Below the pieces are notes generated by a model. It worked only from the letters and a program-made list of their open reading frames with translations, had not been told where the DNA came from and made no database searches. 34,841 nucleotides of DNA from NCBI GenBank assembly GCA_027491165.1, contig JAIXWS010000069.1:1-34841 (forward strand). Direction: 5' to 3'. The stretch comes from Sphingobacteriales bacterium. Lineage in GTDB: Bacteria; Bacteroidota; Bacteroidia; Chitinophagales; Chitinophagaceae. Below, piece by piece: positions 7,481-16,066 of this stretch. Made by a program: the position numbers and the translations under genes. Every line of letters begins with the position of its first letter. The first letter of the stretch is position 1.

Positions 7481-9154
7481 CTAATATTGTTCTTTCCCTT
7501 TATAGTCCCAAATAACGCGCTTCCATTGCCTGCCTACTTGGTATAGTAAAATATATTCATTTGGATTTCCTTTTAGCATGAGGTCATAGCCACCCCAGGC
7601 ATCAATATTTACTTTAAAATGTTTATTTTGATAGTTTACTGCACCGATATCATTGTACCACCACCAAGTTCCCCATTGGTTGAGACTAACATGAATTGTA
7701 CTGTCACTTAAGACCCTCACATGGGCGCCATCAGTAATGGCATTTATATTATAACTAAATACCTCAATTATTTCGTTTTTCGGTAAAGGCTGATACAGCA
7801 AACTACGCATTATAAAAGCTTCGTTTTGTTGGTTTGCTGTAATCATAAAAATCCCATTCATTGCTTGTGGGATATTTAATAAAATAATTTTTTTATGTTC
7901 TTGAATCGGTAAGCTGCTGATTAATTCATGGCTAAGTTGGGCGCTCACTTGCCATTTTTTATTCACCTTATAGCTTGCAAAAATATTGGCGGAAGAAAAA
8001 AGGATAAAAAAAGCAATATTGATCCATCGGGCTAGCATCCTATGGCACAATAGTGTACATGCAATAAATAGTAATCCCATTGAAAAGTAGGCATAACGAT
8101 CATATACCACCCAAAAGGACTGAGGAAACCAAAGAGGAATGCTTAAGGCAAGGCATAGGCTAAGCCAAAAAAACAAAAGCACTAATGCTGATTTTTCGCT
8201 TTGGTCAGCTTTTGAAAATTTAAAAATCGATACCATTGTTGCCAAGACAAGGACATAAAATGCCCCAATGACCACATAGGATTCACAGAACCAATAAACC
8301 TTATCTCTAAAATCTTGTCCATAAAAACGACCGAAAAACAAAAGATGAAATATTAGTTTTAAAGGTTTGCTCAGCAAAATATTATTGGGTATTTCAGTAA
8401 TCGCACCAGTACTGATATGGGGTAGCCAAACCCCGTAATTTATTTTTACCAAAACAAAATGTAAGATCAATAACAGCATTTGCGGAGCAACGATAAGTAC
8501 CCATTTTTTAGGCCATTTTATACCTCCCAAGGCTGAATTTTTATTATAAAACAGGATCAATGCAGCAACGCATAATGGGGTGATGTAAAATAACTCTATC
8601 GAAAAAGTAGAAAGGAAATATAGGGCAGCTATCGCCCAAAGTATTTTATTACTCGGGTTTTGCTGATATAACTGCACTAAACGTAATATGGATAAAAACA
8701 ATAAAAAGCCTAACAGATAATGGAAGGAAGCCTCCCAAACAATCACTTCAGATAGGGTAGGGCTGAAACAAAAAAACAGCATGGCGATGAAAATGGCAGG
8801 CCTATTGCCTATGTTTTGTTCATTGGTAAAAAGTGCTGTTATAAGGGTATACAGTAATGTTACATTTAGCGCATGCAAGCTGATGTGCATACAATGCCAT
8901 AAAAAATGATTTGTGCCCATTATTTGATACAAAAACCAAGTCACCAATTGTGTAAATTGATACAGGCTTTTAACTTGGAAATGGCTGCGGTTGATGTGAT
9001 CTGCAAAACTACTGTAGCGTATATCATAAAGCCAGCCTGTAAAATCGCTCACAAAACCTGCCCGCCAAGTCGGTAAATACAGTACAAATAGCAGCAGCCA
9101 AAAGAAACTAAACAATCGAATTTTAGAATCGTAAATCCATTTGAACCACTGCAT
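7481..9154 (-). CDS. Large multi-pass membrane protein, GT-C-like
   Basis: A 557-residue inner-membrane protein with roughly ten hydrophobic helices in the first ~400 residues and a soluble C-terminal part of ~140 residues. I start it at the ATG 9152-9154; an in-frame TTG at 9190 would lie right at the predicted transcription start. The architecture resembles GT-C glycosyltransferases and TMTC-like proteins: a first helix (12-28), a loop with a conserved-looking acidic site (VSDFTGW, Asp37), then HFLWHCMHISLHALNV before the next helix, like the H..N...H pattern in those families. GT-C enzymes use polyprenyl-phosphate sugars. The assignment is by architecture only. It lies downstream of no obvious partner gene and is divergent from the thioesterase gene. 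Confidence 0.8.
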   Translation of the reverse strand: MQWFKWIYDSKIRLFSFFWLLLFVLYLPTWRAGFVSDFTGWLYDIRYSSFADHINRSHFQVKSLYQFTQLVTWFLYQIMGTNHFLWHCMHISLHALNVTLLYTLITALFTNEQNIGNRPAIFIAMLFFCFSPTLSEVIVWEASFHYLLGFLLFLSILRLVQLYQQNPSNKILWAIAALYFLSTFSIELFYITPLCVAALILFYNKNSALGGIKWPKKWVLIVAPQMLLLILHFVLVKINYGVWLPHISTGAITEIPNNILLSKPLKLIFHLLFFGRFYGQDFRDKVYWFCESYVVIGAFYVLVLATMVSIFKFSKADQSEKSALVLLFFWLSLCLALSIPLWFPQSFWVVYDRYAYFSMGLLFIACTLLCHRMLARWINIAFFILFSSANIFASYKVNKKWQVSAQLSHELISSLPIQEHKKIILLNIPQAMNGIFMITANQQNEAFIMRSLLYQPLPKNEIIEVFSYNINAITDGAHVRVLSDSTIHVSLNQWGTWWWYNDIGAVNYQNKHFKVNIDAWGGYDLMLKGNPNEYILLYQVGRQWKRVIWDYKGKEQY

Positions 9155-9203
9155 TGAACTTGTTTTTGAATATTTAGCCCGAATGTACAAAAACTAAGAT
9201 TTG

Positions 9204-9237
9204 TTTGGAGCTATGCTTGCATATTCCATTACTTTTG
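9204..9237 (+). promoter_or_regulatory. Promoter of the thioesterase gene
   Basis: TTTG at 9204-9207 and TACTTTTG at 9230-9237, with 22 bases between them (slightly long for the Bacteroidota TTTG/TAnnTTTG pair). The predicted transcription start is about 20 bases before the ATG at 9264. Confidence 0.55.
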
Positions 9238-9263
9238 CTGGGATTTTAAATCAAAAGCAATAG

Positions 9264-9713
9264 ATGAAACTAGAACAGCATGTGGGGAAGCAGATGACCA
9301 TTTCTCCTTCTGAAGCGGGTAATTGGCTAGCCTTTACACTCGATCATATCGAACGCGGAACGGCCACCATTAGCCTTAGTGTTCGCCCCGAAATGACGAA
9401 TCCGTATAAGCACATTCACGGCGGCATGATGGCTTTGGTAATTGATGAAAGTATAGGTTGGGCGGTATTGAGCTTGGAGTCGGAGCTGAATTATACCAGC
9501 CTTAATTTGAATGTTGATTTTTTATACGCTATCAAAATGGGTGAACGATTAAGAGCCAAAAGCACTGTTATTCGTGCAGGCAAAAAAATCATTAATGTAG
9601 AATGTTTGGTGTATGATATGCAAGACCGATTATTAGCCAAAGCCTCTAGCAACCTGATCAATACAGGCATGCAGCGCACACGTATAGAAGATATCGACCT
9701 CCCTGTGGAATAA
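9264..9713 (+). CDS. PaaI-like hotdog-fold thioesterase
   Basis: A 149-residue single hotdog domain of the PaaI/acyl-CoA thioesterase family, which hydrolyses acyl- or aryl-CoA thioesters in the cytoplasm. The signature is HGGMMALVIDESIGWA from His52, including the HGG motif and the acidic Asp61/Glu62 on the long helix. The C-terminal strands read LNVDFLYAI and VYDMQDRLLAKAS. ATG at 9264 follows a TACTTTTG promoter element. Substrate cannot be told from sequence. kbl begins 88 bases downstream on the same strand with only an AT-rich gap, so co-transcription is possible. Both handle CoA thioesters, but a shared pathway is only a guess. Confidence 0.88.
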   Translation: MKLEQHVGKQMTISPSEAGNWLAFTLDHIERGTATISLSVRPEMTNPYKHIHGGMMALVIDESIGWAVLSLESELNYTSLNLNVDFLYAIKMGERLRAKSTVIRAGKKIINVECLVYDMQDRLLAKASSNLINTGMQRTRIEDIDLPVE

Positions 9714-9801
9714 AACAGAATCATCACTTACATTTGTCTCCAATATAAATTAAGCAAGAAAAGTATTTTTAATTTTTCATTTTCAATTTTTCATTAAAAA
9801 G

Positions 9802-10989
9802 ATGTCTCAAAAATTTTACGAACGCCTTGGTGCAGAACTTCAGGACATTGAAGTTGCAGGATTGTACAAAAAAGAAAGAATTATCGAATCGGAGCAAAGT
9901 GCCGAAATAGTAGTAAATGGTAAAAAGGTATTGAACTTTTGTGCCAACAATTACCTCGGACTTTCCTCTCACCCAAAAGTCTTGGCCGCAGCAAAAGCTT
10001 CCATTGACACTCATGGATTTGGAATGAGCTCGGTGCGCTTTATTTGTGGCACCCAAGACATCCATAAACAATTAGAAGAAAAAATATCGGCCTTCTTAGG
10101 CACTGAGGACACTATTCTTTATGCAGCTTGTTTTGATGCAAATGGAGGTGTTTTCGAGCCCTTACTAAACGAAGAAGATGTCATTATTTCGGACGAATTA
10201 AACCATGCTTCTATCATTGACGGTGTCCGTTTGTGTAAAGCAAAACGTGCCCGCTTTAAAAATAAAGATATGGCAGAATTGGAAGCTGCTTTGATCGAAC
10301 ATAAAGATGCCCGTACCCGATTGATTGTAACGGATTCTGTTTTCTCAATGGACGGAACAATTGCTGAATTGGATAAAATTTGTGCTTTAGCCGATAAATA
10401 TGATGCGCTTATAATGATTGATGAGTGTCATTCTTCAGGTTTTATGGGCAAGACTGGTCGTGGTGTTCATGAAGCTTGCGGTGTGATGGGTCGTATTGAT
10501 ATCATTACCGGCACTTTAGGTAAGGCCTTAGGTGGGGCATCGGGCGGTTTCACCAGTGGAAAGAAAGAAATCATTGACATGTTGCGCCAACGCAGCCGCC
10601 CTTATTTATTTAGCAATACACTTGCTCCTTCTATAGTGGGTGCATCTATTGCAGTGTTGGATATGCTGAGTGAAACAACCGAATTGCGTGATAAACTTGA
10701 AGTCAACACACAATATTTCCGTAGTAAAATGACAGAAGCGGGTTTTGACATCAAGCCAGGCACCCATCCCATTACCCCATTAATGCTTTATGATGCTGTT
10801 TTAGCACAAAAGATGGCTGCTCGATTGCTTGAAGAAGGTGTCTATGTAATTGGTTTCTTCTTCCCTGTAGTGCCAAAGGGATTGGCCCGTATTCGTATTC
10901 AAATATCTGCCGGTCATGAAATGCATCACCTTGATACAGCCATTGCTGCTTTCATCAAAGTGGGTAAAGAATTGGGCGTAATTAAATAA
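9802..10989 (+). CDS. kbl: Glycine C-acetyltransferase (2-amino-3-ketobutyrate CoA ligase)
   Basis: A PLP-dependent alpha-oxoamine synthase fold type I enzyme. It converts 2-amino-3-oxobutyrate plus CoA to glycine plus acetyl-CoA, the second step of threonine breakdown after threonine dehydrogenase. 395 residues, close to E. coli Kbl (398). Diagnostic N-terminal segment [10 protein letters not shown] (45-54); DECHSSG at 207-213; PLP-binding Lys241 in GTLGKALGG. The related BioF and serine palmitoyltransferase are less likely because YKKERII and [10 protein letters not shown] are the Kbl form. The usual partner tdh is not adjacent. A near-match to the -7 element (TATTTTTA, 9764-9771) is the only promoter hint. 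A strong terminator follows. Confidence 0.93.
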   Translation: MSQKFYERLGAELQDIEVAGLYKKERIIESEQSAEIVVNGKKVLNFCANNYLGLSSHPKVLAAAKASIDTHGFGMSSVRFICGTQDIHKQLEEKISAFLGTEDTILYAACFDANGGVFEPLLNEEDVIISDELNHASIIDGVRLCKAKRARFKNKDMAELEAALIEHKDARTRLIVTDSVFSMDGTIAELDKICALADKYDALIMIDECHSSGFMGKTGRGVHEACGVMGRIDIITGTLGKALGGASGGFTSGKKEIIDMLRQRSRPYLFSNTLAPSIVGASIAVLDMLSETTELRDKLEVNTQYFRSKMTEAGFDIKPGTHPITPLMLYDAVLAQKMAARLLEEGVYVIGFFFPVVPKGLARIRIQISAGHEMHHLDTAIAAFIKVGKELGVIK

Positions 10990-11032
10990 CGATTAATGTT
11001 GCATTTTTAATGTTAAATGGCAGCATTTATAG

Positions 11033-11066
11033 AAAATCCCTGAACGATGAGTTCGGGGATTTTTTT
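11033..11066 (+). terminator. Terminator of kbl
   Basis: A 13-bp stem (11033-11045 with 11051-11063, one T-G wobble) closes a 5-base loop and runs into seven Ts (11060-11066). It sits 43 bases after the kbl stop. Confidence 0.92.
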
Positions 11067-11412
11067 ATTGGATCTATTCCTCTATGAGGATCAAGGTAAA
11101 CAATAAGAGCCCACACGGTCATCCCGACTCCTCCACACATTGTCAACCCGACAATAGGAGGAACCCTAAAGGCTGCTTGCATTCAAATGCTGAATCCCAC
11201 GTGCATTGGCATGACCTTCCGAGCCCATTTTTTTTGAAAATTTATTTTATTGCTTAATAACAGCCAAGGTATTGGACATGGGCAACGTTTTTTGCTTTTT
11301 TATTGAAGAAGCATTAAAAATATCGTACTATTTGAAAAGCATCATTCAAAATACAAAAAACATATAGTTCAATGTTTGTTTAATACTGCATCTTTACCTA
11401 CAAATCAAATCA
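11067..11412. other. Intergenic region between kbl and the peroxidase gene
   Basis: About 350 bases with no credible ORF. The left half is less AT-rich than the flanks and carries the repeat-like element at 11117-11216. The right half (11220-11412) is AT-rich and should hold the promoter of the peroxidase gene, but I see no exact TAnnTTTG there. Confidence 0.7.
11117..11216. repeat. Degenerate palindromic intergenic element (candidate)
   Basis: A 100-base stretch begins GGTCAT (11117-11122) and ends ATGACC (11211-11216), perfect inverted ends. Inside are two related half sites: TCATCCCGAC at 11119 and TCAACCCGAC at 11143, the second followed by AATAGGAGG. A weaker complementary arm lies at the right. 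The layout is like the short dispersed palindromes with TGTCATCCCGAC-type ends known from Bacteroidota intergenic DNA. Dispersal cannot be shown from one window. Confidence 0.4.
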
Positions 11413-11961
11413 ATGACGCTCGCATCTTTTTTCTTATTCAGCTTTTTCTGCGCTGCCAAAGAGCCTAAAAATATTCCTGGCAGTATTTATGACTTTAAAG
11501 TCACCTCTTTAGAAGGAAAAGAAATTGATTTTTCTGCTTTTAAGGGAAAGAAAATTCTCATCGTCAACACTGCCTCTAAATGTGGTTTTACGCCCCAGTA
11601 CAAAGAATTGGAGACGCTGTATGGTCAATACAAGGACCAATTAGTGATTGTTGGTTTTCCAGCTAACAATTTTTTATTTCAAGAGCCTAAAGGCAATACC
11701 GAAATCGCGGCATTTTGCCAACGCAATTATGGGGTTAGTTTCCTGATGAGTGAAAAAGTATCGGTTAAGGGCAAAGAGATAGCCCCCATTTATTATTGGT
11801 TGACACACAAAAAGTACAATGGATTGAAAGATGCTCCGGTAAAATGGAATTTTCAAAAATACCTTTTGGATGAAAAAGGCAAACTTATAGCCGTGTTCAA
11901 TCCAAAGAGCTCGCCTTTAAGTAAAGACCTTGTAGAACTTATTAAAAATAAGCAGAACTGA
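11413..11961 (+). CDS. Glutathione peroxidase-family protein, probably exported
   Basis: A thioredoxin-fold peroxidase of 182 residues. The catalytic tetrad is visible: Cys57 in TASKCGFT, Gln90 in FLFQEP, Trp145 and Asn146 in KWNFQKYL. Cys102 (AAFCQRNYG) matches the resolving cysteine of thioredoxin-dependent GPx enzymes, so thioredoxin rather than glutathione is the likely reductant. It reduces hydrogen or lipid peroxides. The first 16 residues are hydrophobic (MTLASFFLFSFFCAA), suggesting export, but they lack the usual basic n-region, and the in-frame stop at 11365 leaves no upstream ATG, GTG or TTG. The second motif reads FPANNF instead of FPCNQF. hemA follows 115 bases later with its own promoter. 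Confidence 0.9.
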   Translation: MTLASFFLFSFFCAAKEPKNIPGSIYDFKVTSLEGKEIDFSAFKGKKILIVNTASKCGFTPQYKELETLYGQYKDQLVIVGFPANNFLFQEPKGNTEIAAFCQRNYGVSFLMSEKVSVKGKEIAPIYYWLTHKKYNGLKDAPVKWNFQKYLLDEKGKLIAVFNPKSSPLSKDLVELIKNKQN

Positions 11962-12051
11962 TTTTTATGATATTGCTCATAATCAGGCATATAATGACAA
12001 TCAAATGACAGTTTACAGCAGCGACTATTAGGCATTTAACATTGGTACTAA

Positions 12052-12059
12052 TAACTTTG
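12052..12059 (+). promoter_or_regulatory. Promoter -7 element of the haem cluster
   Basis: TAACTTTG, an exact TAnnTTTG match, ends 17 bases before the hemA ATG. It predicts a leader of about 12 bases and supports the start at 12077. No clear TTTG at -33. Confidence 0.6.
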
Positions 12060-12076
12060 CCGCGCATCAAAAAGAG

Positions 12077-13303
12077 ATGGGAATCAACTCGGTGAACACA
12101 TTAAAAAGCATATCAGATTTTTATGTTGTCGGTATCAATTACCGCAATACCGAGGCTGGTATTCGTGGCCAATATGCCCTGAGCACCGACCAATACATTC
12201 ATCTACTTGAAACAGCCAAAATACAGGGCATCGAAGAATTATTTGTCCTTTCTACCTGCAATCGTACTGAAATATATGGCGTGGCTACATCAGCCAAGCA
12301 GTTAGCGCAGTTTTTGTGTTCTGAAACCAAGGGTAGCTATGAGGTTTTTGCACAACAAGCTTATTTCAAACAAGGGAAATTAGCGATTGAGCATTTGTTG
12401 CAAGTGGCTGCTGGTTTGGATTCGCAAATTTTGGGTGATTATGAAATAATTAGTCAAATAAAACAATCGGTCAAGATTGCAAAGGAATATCATTGTATTG
12501 GCTTATTTACCGAAAAATTAGTGCATACCACTTTGCAGTCTTCACGTGTTATTCGAAGCAATACCAAGCTAAGTAGTGGTTCGGTATCGGTGTCTTTTGC
12601 AGCAGTACAATATATTCAGCAGCATTTTGCACAAGCTAGCGATAAGAAGATTTTGTTGATCGGCGTGGGTAAAATTGGTCGCAATACTTGTAAAAATATC
12701 GTGACTACTTTGGGTACAAACCAAATTACTTTAATCAACCGTACCAATGAAAGAGCCGAAGAACTAGCTACTTCTTTAGGCATTGACTTTGCCCCTTATC
12801 ATACGCTCGAAGAGCAAGCCCAAGAAGCAGAGGTAATTTTGGTAGCTACAAACGCTCCGGTGCCCACCTTGCTCAAAAGGCACATTGAAGGAAGTGGCTC
12901 AAAATTAATTATTGATTTGTCCATTCCTTATAATGTTGAAACGGCTGTTGCTTCAGTAGAGAATATACGTTTGGTCAACGTTGATGAACTCTCAAAAGTT
13001 GCGGATGAAACCTTACAAAACCGCTTATTAGAAGTCCCCAAAGCACAAGCCATTATTGCAGAACATATCCTTGAGTTCAAGGAATGGTATTCGATGCGCC
13101 AGCATGTGCCCCTAATTAAGGCGGCAAAATCTACTTTGCAAAGTCTACAGCTCAAACATCAATATGCTTTTGAATCTGTGCCGCTTCAAAGTAATGAGCA
13201 CATTCAAAAAGTACTCAATAATATGGCTACCCAATTGCGTCAAAAAAACCAAGGTGGATGTAATTTTATTCTTGCCATTAATGATTTTATGACACGCTCA
13301 TAA
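12077..13303 (+). CDS. hemA: Glutamyl-tRNA reductase
   Basis: First committed step of C5-pathway tetrapyrrole synthesis: NADPH-dependent reduction of Glu-tRNA-Glu to glutamate-1-semialdehyde. Catalytic Cys61 lies in STCNRTEIYG. GLDSQILGDYEI is the Bacteroidota version of the conserved E. coli GLDSLVLGEPQI block. The NADPH-binding Rossmann motif is IGVGKIGRN, followed by the INRTNERAEEL strand. The C-terminal helical dimerisation domain is present and the length (408) is usual. It opens the cluster hemA-C-D-E-F, 26 bases ahead of hemC. The aminomutase hemL and hemB are not in the window. A short leader leaves little room for a riboswitch or attenuator. Confidence 0.95.
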   Translation: MGINSVNTLKSISDFYVVGINYRNTEAGIRGQYALSTDQYIHLLETAKIQGIEELFVLSTCNRTEIYGVATSAKQLAQFLCSETKGSYEVFAQQAYFKQGKLAIEHLLQVAAGLDSQILGDYEIISQIKQSVKIAKEYHCIGLFTEKLVHTTLQSSRVIRSNTKLSSGSVSVSFAAVQYIQQHFAQASDKKILLIGVGKIGRNTCKNIVTTLGTNQITLINRTNERAEELATSLGIDFAPYHTLEEQAQEAEVILVATNAPVPTLLKRHIEGSGSKLIIDLSIPYNVETAVASVENIRLVNVDELSKVADETLQNRLLEVPKAQAIIAEHILEFKEWYSMRQHVPLIKAAKSTLQSLQLKHQYAFESVPLQSNEHIQKVLNNMATQLRQKNQGGCNFILAINDFMTRS

Positions 13304-13329
13304 GACTTCAATTTATAGCCAATTTACCC

Positions 13330-14247
13330 ATGCAACAAGCCATACGGATAGGAACGAGAGATAGCAAATTAGCCCTTTGGCAAGCCCATACTGTACAGGC
13401 GCTGCTCGAAGAAAATGGTGCGAAGACAGAGCTTGTGCCAGTAAAAAGCGAGGGTGATCTTGACCTCGTAACGCCATTGTATGCCATGGGTGTGCAAGGT
13501 GTTTTTACTAAAGGTCTAGATGCTTTTTTACTTTCTAATAAAATTGATATCGCAGTCCATTCCCTCAAAGATGTACCTACGCAATTGGCAGTCGGATTGG
13601 CTCAGGCAGCTGTTTTGCCACGCGCATCTTACAAAGATTTATTTGTGCCTCATCCACATTCATCTGCTATGGGTACAGCTAAAATTGCGACGGGTTCTAT
13701 TCGTCGCAGAGCACAATGGCTGCATCAATACCCCGGTAGTACAATCGAAAATTTGAGGGGAAATGTGCAAACGCGCATGCGTAAATTAGAAGAAAGTGAC
13801 TGGGATGGTGCCATTTTTGCTGCTGCCGGATTAGACAGAATGGAGATGCGGCCAGCGAATGCTATCGAATTAGATTGGATGTTACCCGCTCCTGCACAAG
13901 GGGCGGTAATGGTGGCTTGCAGGGCAGAGTCAACTGATTTATTAACTTTATGTAAGCGGTTTAATGACGAACAAACGGCACTTTGTGTTCAAATTGAAAG
14001 AGATTTTTTGCGTAGCCTTATGGGAGGATGTTCGACCCCTATAAGCGCTTTGGCCGAAATAGTTGACAATGAAATTCATTTTAAAGGCAATATTCTTTCA
14101 GTTGATGGTAGCCAAAAAATGGAAATACAAAAGACTTGCTCTGTAGCTGAGGCAAAAGATGCGGGTATAGTATGGGGGAAAGAGCTATTGCAAAAAGGTG
14201 CAGATATCATAGTCGAATCAATTAGAAATTTTGGACAGAACAGTTAA
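13330..14247 (+). CDS. hemC: Hydroxymethylbilane synthase (porphobilinogen deaminase)
   Basis: Joins four porphobilinogen molecules into the linear tetrapyrrole hydroxymethylbilane. 305 residues. Typical opening IRIGTRDSKLALWQA; HSLKDVPT in the active-site domain; RRRAQWL; LRGNVQTRMRKL. The dipyrromethane cofactor is carried by Cys234 in GGCSTPISA. ATG is at 13330. Its last 17 bases overlap the proposed start of hemD, a translational-coupling arrangement. Confidence 0.97.
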   Translation: MQQAIRIGTRDSKLALWQAHTVQALLEENGAKTELVPVKSEGDLDLVTPLYAMGVQGVFTKGLDAFLLSNKIDIAVHSLKDVPTQLAVGLAQAAVLPRASYKDLFVPHPHSSAMGTAKIATGSIRRRAQWLHQYPGSTIENLRGNVQTRMRKLEESDWDGAIFAAAGLDRMEMRPANAIELDWMLPAPAQGAVMVACRAESTDLLTLCKRFNDEQTALCVQIERDFLRSLMGGCSTPISALAEIVDNEIHFKGNILSVDGSQKMEIQKTCSVAEAKDAGIVWGKELLQKGADIIVESIRNFGQNS

Positions 14248-14929
14248 GATACTCAGTACTGCACTATTGCCCGAAACTGCACGCCTAGCGCTTTCGGCGC
14301 AACAAATACATTGTGAAGAGCATGCTTTTGTAGAAACGGAAATCAATGTTGCAGAGCAGGATGCTATTTTTATCAAAGACTTAGCCAAGCAAAAAGTTGT
14401 AGTCATTTTTACCAGTGCACAAGCGGTAGCCGCAGTCATAAATTGTCTTGGAGATGAAAATCCTGATTGGTCAATTTGCTGCATCAGCGGCGCTACAAAA
14501 ACGGCTTTACTTGCCTTTTTTGACGAAGGTAAAATAATAGCTTCGGCTAAAGATGCGATAGACTTATTAGAGGCAATGGAAGAAATGGTAGCCCAAAAAG
14601 TTGTATTTTTTTGTGGTCAAAAAAGATTAGATACTATACCTGTAAGGCTTTTGGATAGAGGTTTTGAGCTTATTGAATGTAAAGTTTATGATACTTTTTT
14701 TAAGCCGCAAAAAATGAGTGGCATTTTCGATGCTCTTTTATTTTTTAGTCCATCTGGTGTAGATAGTTTTTTTATGATGAATGAAATATGCAAGGATGCG
14801 GTGTTGTTTAGCATTGGGAAAACAACCGCAAAAGCTTTGCAACAAAAAGTAAACAACGAAGTCATTATCTCGGCTCAGCCCGATAAAAATATTTTAGTAC
14901 AAACACTTATTGATTTTTATAAAAAGTAG
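14231..14929 (+). CDS. hemD: Uroporphyrinogen-III synthase
   Basis: Closes hydroxymethylbilane to uroporphyrinogen III with inversion of ring D. HemD is poorly conserved, but the pattern is clear: [11 protein letters not shown] at the start, [40 protein letters not shown] and the C-terminal [12 protein letters not shown]. 232 residues. The frame has no ATG before the well-inside MEEM segment (about residue 116), so a TTG at 14231 is the best start; the upstream in-frame stop is at 14210. It overlaps the end of hemC by 17 bases. hemE begins 8 bases after its stop. Position in the cluster and motifs together make the call firm, the exact start less so. Confidence 0.88.
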   Translation: MDRTVKILSTALLPETARLALSAQQIHCEEHAFVETEINVAEQDAIFIKDLAKQKVVVIFTSAQAVAAVINCLGDENPDWSICCISGATKTALLAFFDEGKIIASAKDAIDLLEAMEEMVAQKVVFFCGQKRLDTIPVRLLDRGFELIECKVYDTFFKPQKMSGIFDALLFFSPSGVDSFFMMNEICKDAVLFSIGKTTAKALQQKVNNEVIISAQPDKNILVQTLIDFYKK

Positions 14930-14937
14930 ACAGTATC

Positions 14938-15969
14938 ATGTTGCAAAACGATTTATTATTGCGCACACTTCGTGGCGAAAAGACAGAAAGAACACCCGTA
15001 TGGATGATGCGTCAGGCAGGTCGTTATTTACCTGAGTATATTGCCATTCGTAACAAATATGGTTTTTTTGAACGTTGCCAAACGCCCGAATTGGCTTGTG
15101 CAATCACCATTCAACCCGTGGATATTGTGGGTGTGGATGCTGCGATTTTATTCTCCGATATTTTGGTTGTTCCACAAGCAATGGGGCTTGAAGTACAATT
15201 AAAGGAAAATGTTGGGCCTTTGTTGCCCAATCCCATCAAAACTGTTGCCGATCTTGCTCGGGTTCGTGTACCTGATGTGGATGAAACATTGGGTTATGTA
15301 TTCGATGCGATTAAATTAATCAAACAAGAATTGAATGACCGAGTGCCACTGATAGGCTTCGCTGGTGCACCTTGGACGCTATTGTGTTACATGGTTCAAG
15401 GCAAAGGGAGTAAGACTTTTGATGAAGCCAAAGCTTTTTGCTATGCTCAACCAGAGTTGGCCCATCAATTGTTGCAAATGATTACCGACACGACAATTGC
15501 TTATTTGAAAGGCCAAATAAAAGCTGGCGCAGATACTTTACAATTGTTTGATAGTTGGGGTGGATTGTTGAGCCCTGCTGATTTTGAAGTATTATCCTTA
15601 CAATATATCCGTCAGATTGTTGCTGCTGTAAAAGATGAAGTGCCTACTATTATTTTTGCAAAAGGGGCTTGGCATAGCCTCGATAAAATGGCAGCAACAG
15701 GTGCTGCTGGCTTGGGGATTGACTGGTGTATTCCTGCAAACATGGCGCGTCAATTTGCTGGTAACGATATTGCCTTACAAGGCAATTTTGACCCTGCAAA
15801 ATTATTATCACCTATCCCTGTTATCGAAAAGGAAGTTCGTGAAATGCTTACCGCTTTTGGTCCAAATAGGCATATTGCTAATTTAGGTCACGGCATTTTA
15901 CCCAATGTACCCGTAGACCATGCCCGGGCTTTTGTCAATGCAGTTAAGGAATTTAGGTTTGAACATTAA
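14938..15969 (+). CDS. hemE: Uroporphyrinogen decarboxylase
   Basis: Cytoplasmic, cofactor-free enzyme that removes the four acetate carboxyls of uroporphyrinogen III to give coproporphyrinogen III. 343 residues. The classic N-terminal signature [17 protein letters not shown] supplies the active-site Arg residues. Other family blocks are [16 protein letters not shown] (with the catalytic-type Asp), [20 protein letters not shown] and NLGHGILPN near the end. ATG at 14938, 8 bases after hemD. Confidence 0.97.
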   Translation: MLQNDLLLRTLRGEKTERTPVWMMRQAGRYLPEYIAIRNKYGFFERCQTPELACAITIQPVDIVGVDAAILFSDILVVPQAMGLEVQLKENVGPLLPNPIKTVADLARVRVPDVDETLGYVFDAIKLIKQELNDRVPLIGFAGAPWTLLCYMVQGKGSKTFDEAKAFCYAQPELAHQLLQMITDTTIAYLKGQIKAGADTLQLFDSWGGLLSPADFEVLSLQYIRQIVAAVKDEVPTIIFAKGAWHSLDKMAATGAAGLGIDWCIPANMARQFAGNDIALQGNFDPAKLLSPIPVIEKEVREMLTAFGPNRHIANLGHGILPNVPVDHARAFVNAVKEFRFEH

Positions 15970-16066
15970 TGAGTTTGTTTTTTGAATTGAGTAAAATCAT
16001 CTGCAAACCTGATATACATCATGGGGTAGAAGATTTTTTATTCAGACTTTGCAGAAAAATTGTTTT

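Noticed and set aside
9155-9190. Upstream TTG start for the GT-C-like membrane protein
   Set aside because: It would place the start codon at the predicted transcription start; the ATG at 9154 gives a normal N-terminus just before helix 1.
9771-9795. Two copies of AATTTTTCATT before kbl as an operator
   Set aside because: AT-rich spacers of this kind commonly contain such runs; no symmetry or known regulator site.
11965-11982. TTATGA/TCATAA hairpin after the peroxidase gene as a terminator
   Set aside because: Only six AT-rich pairs and no T tract.
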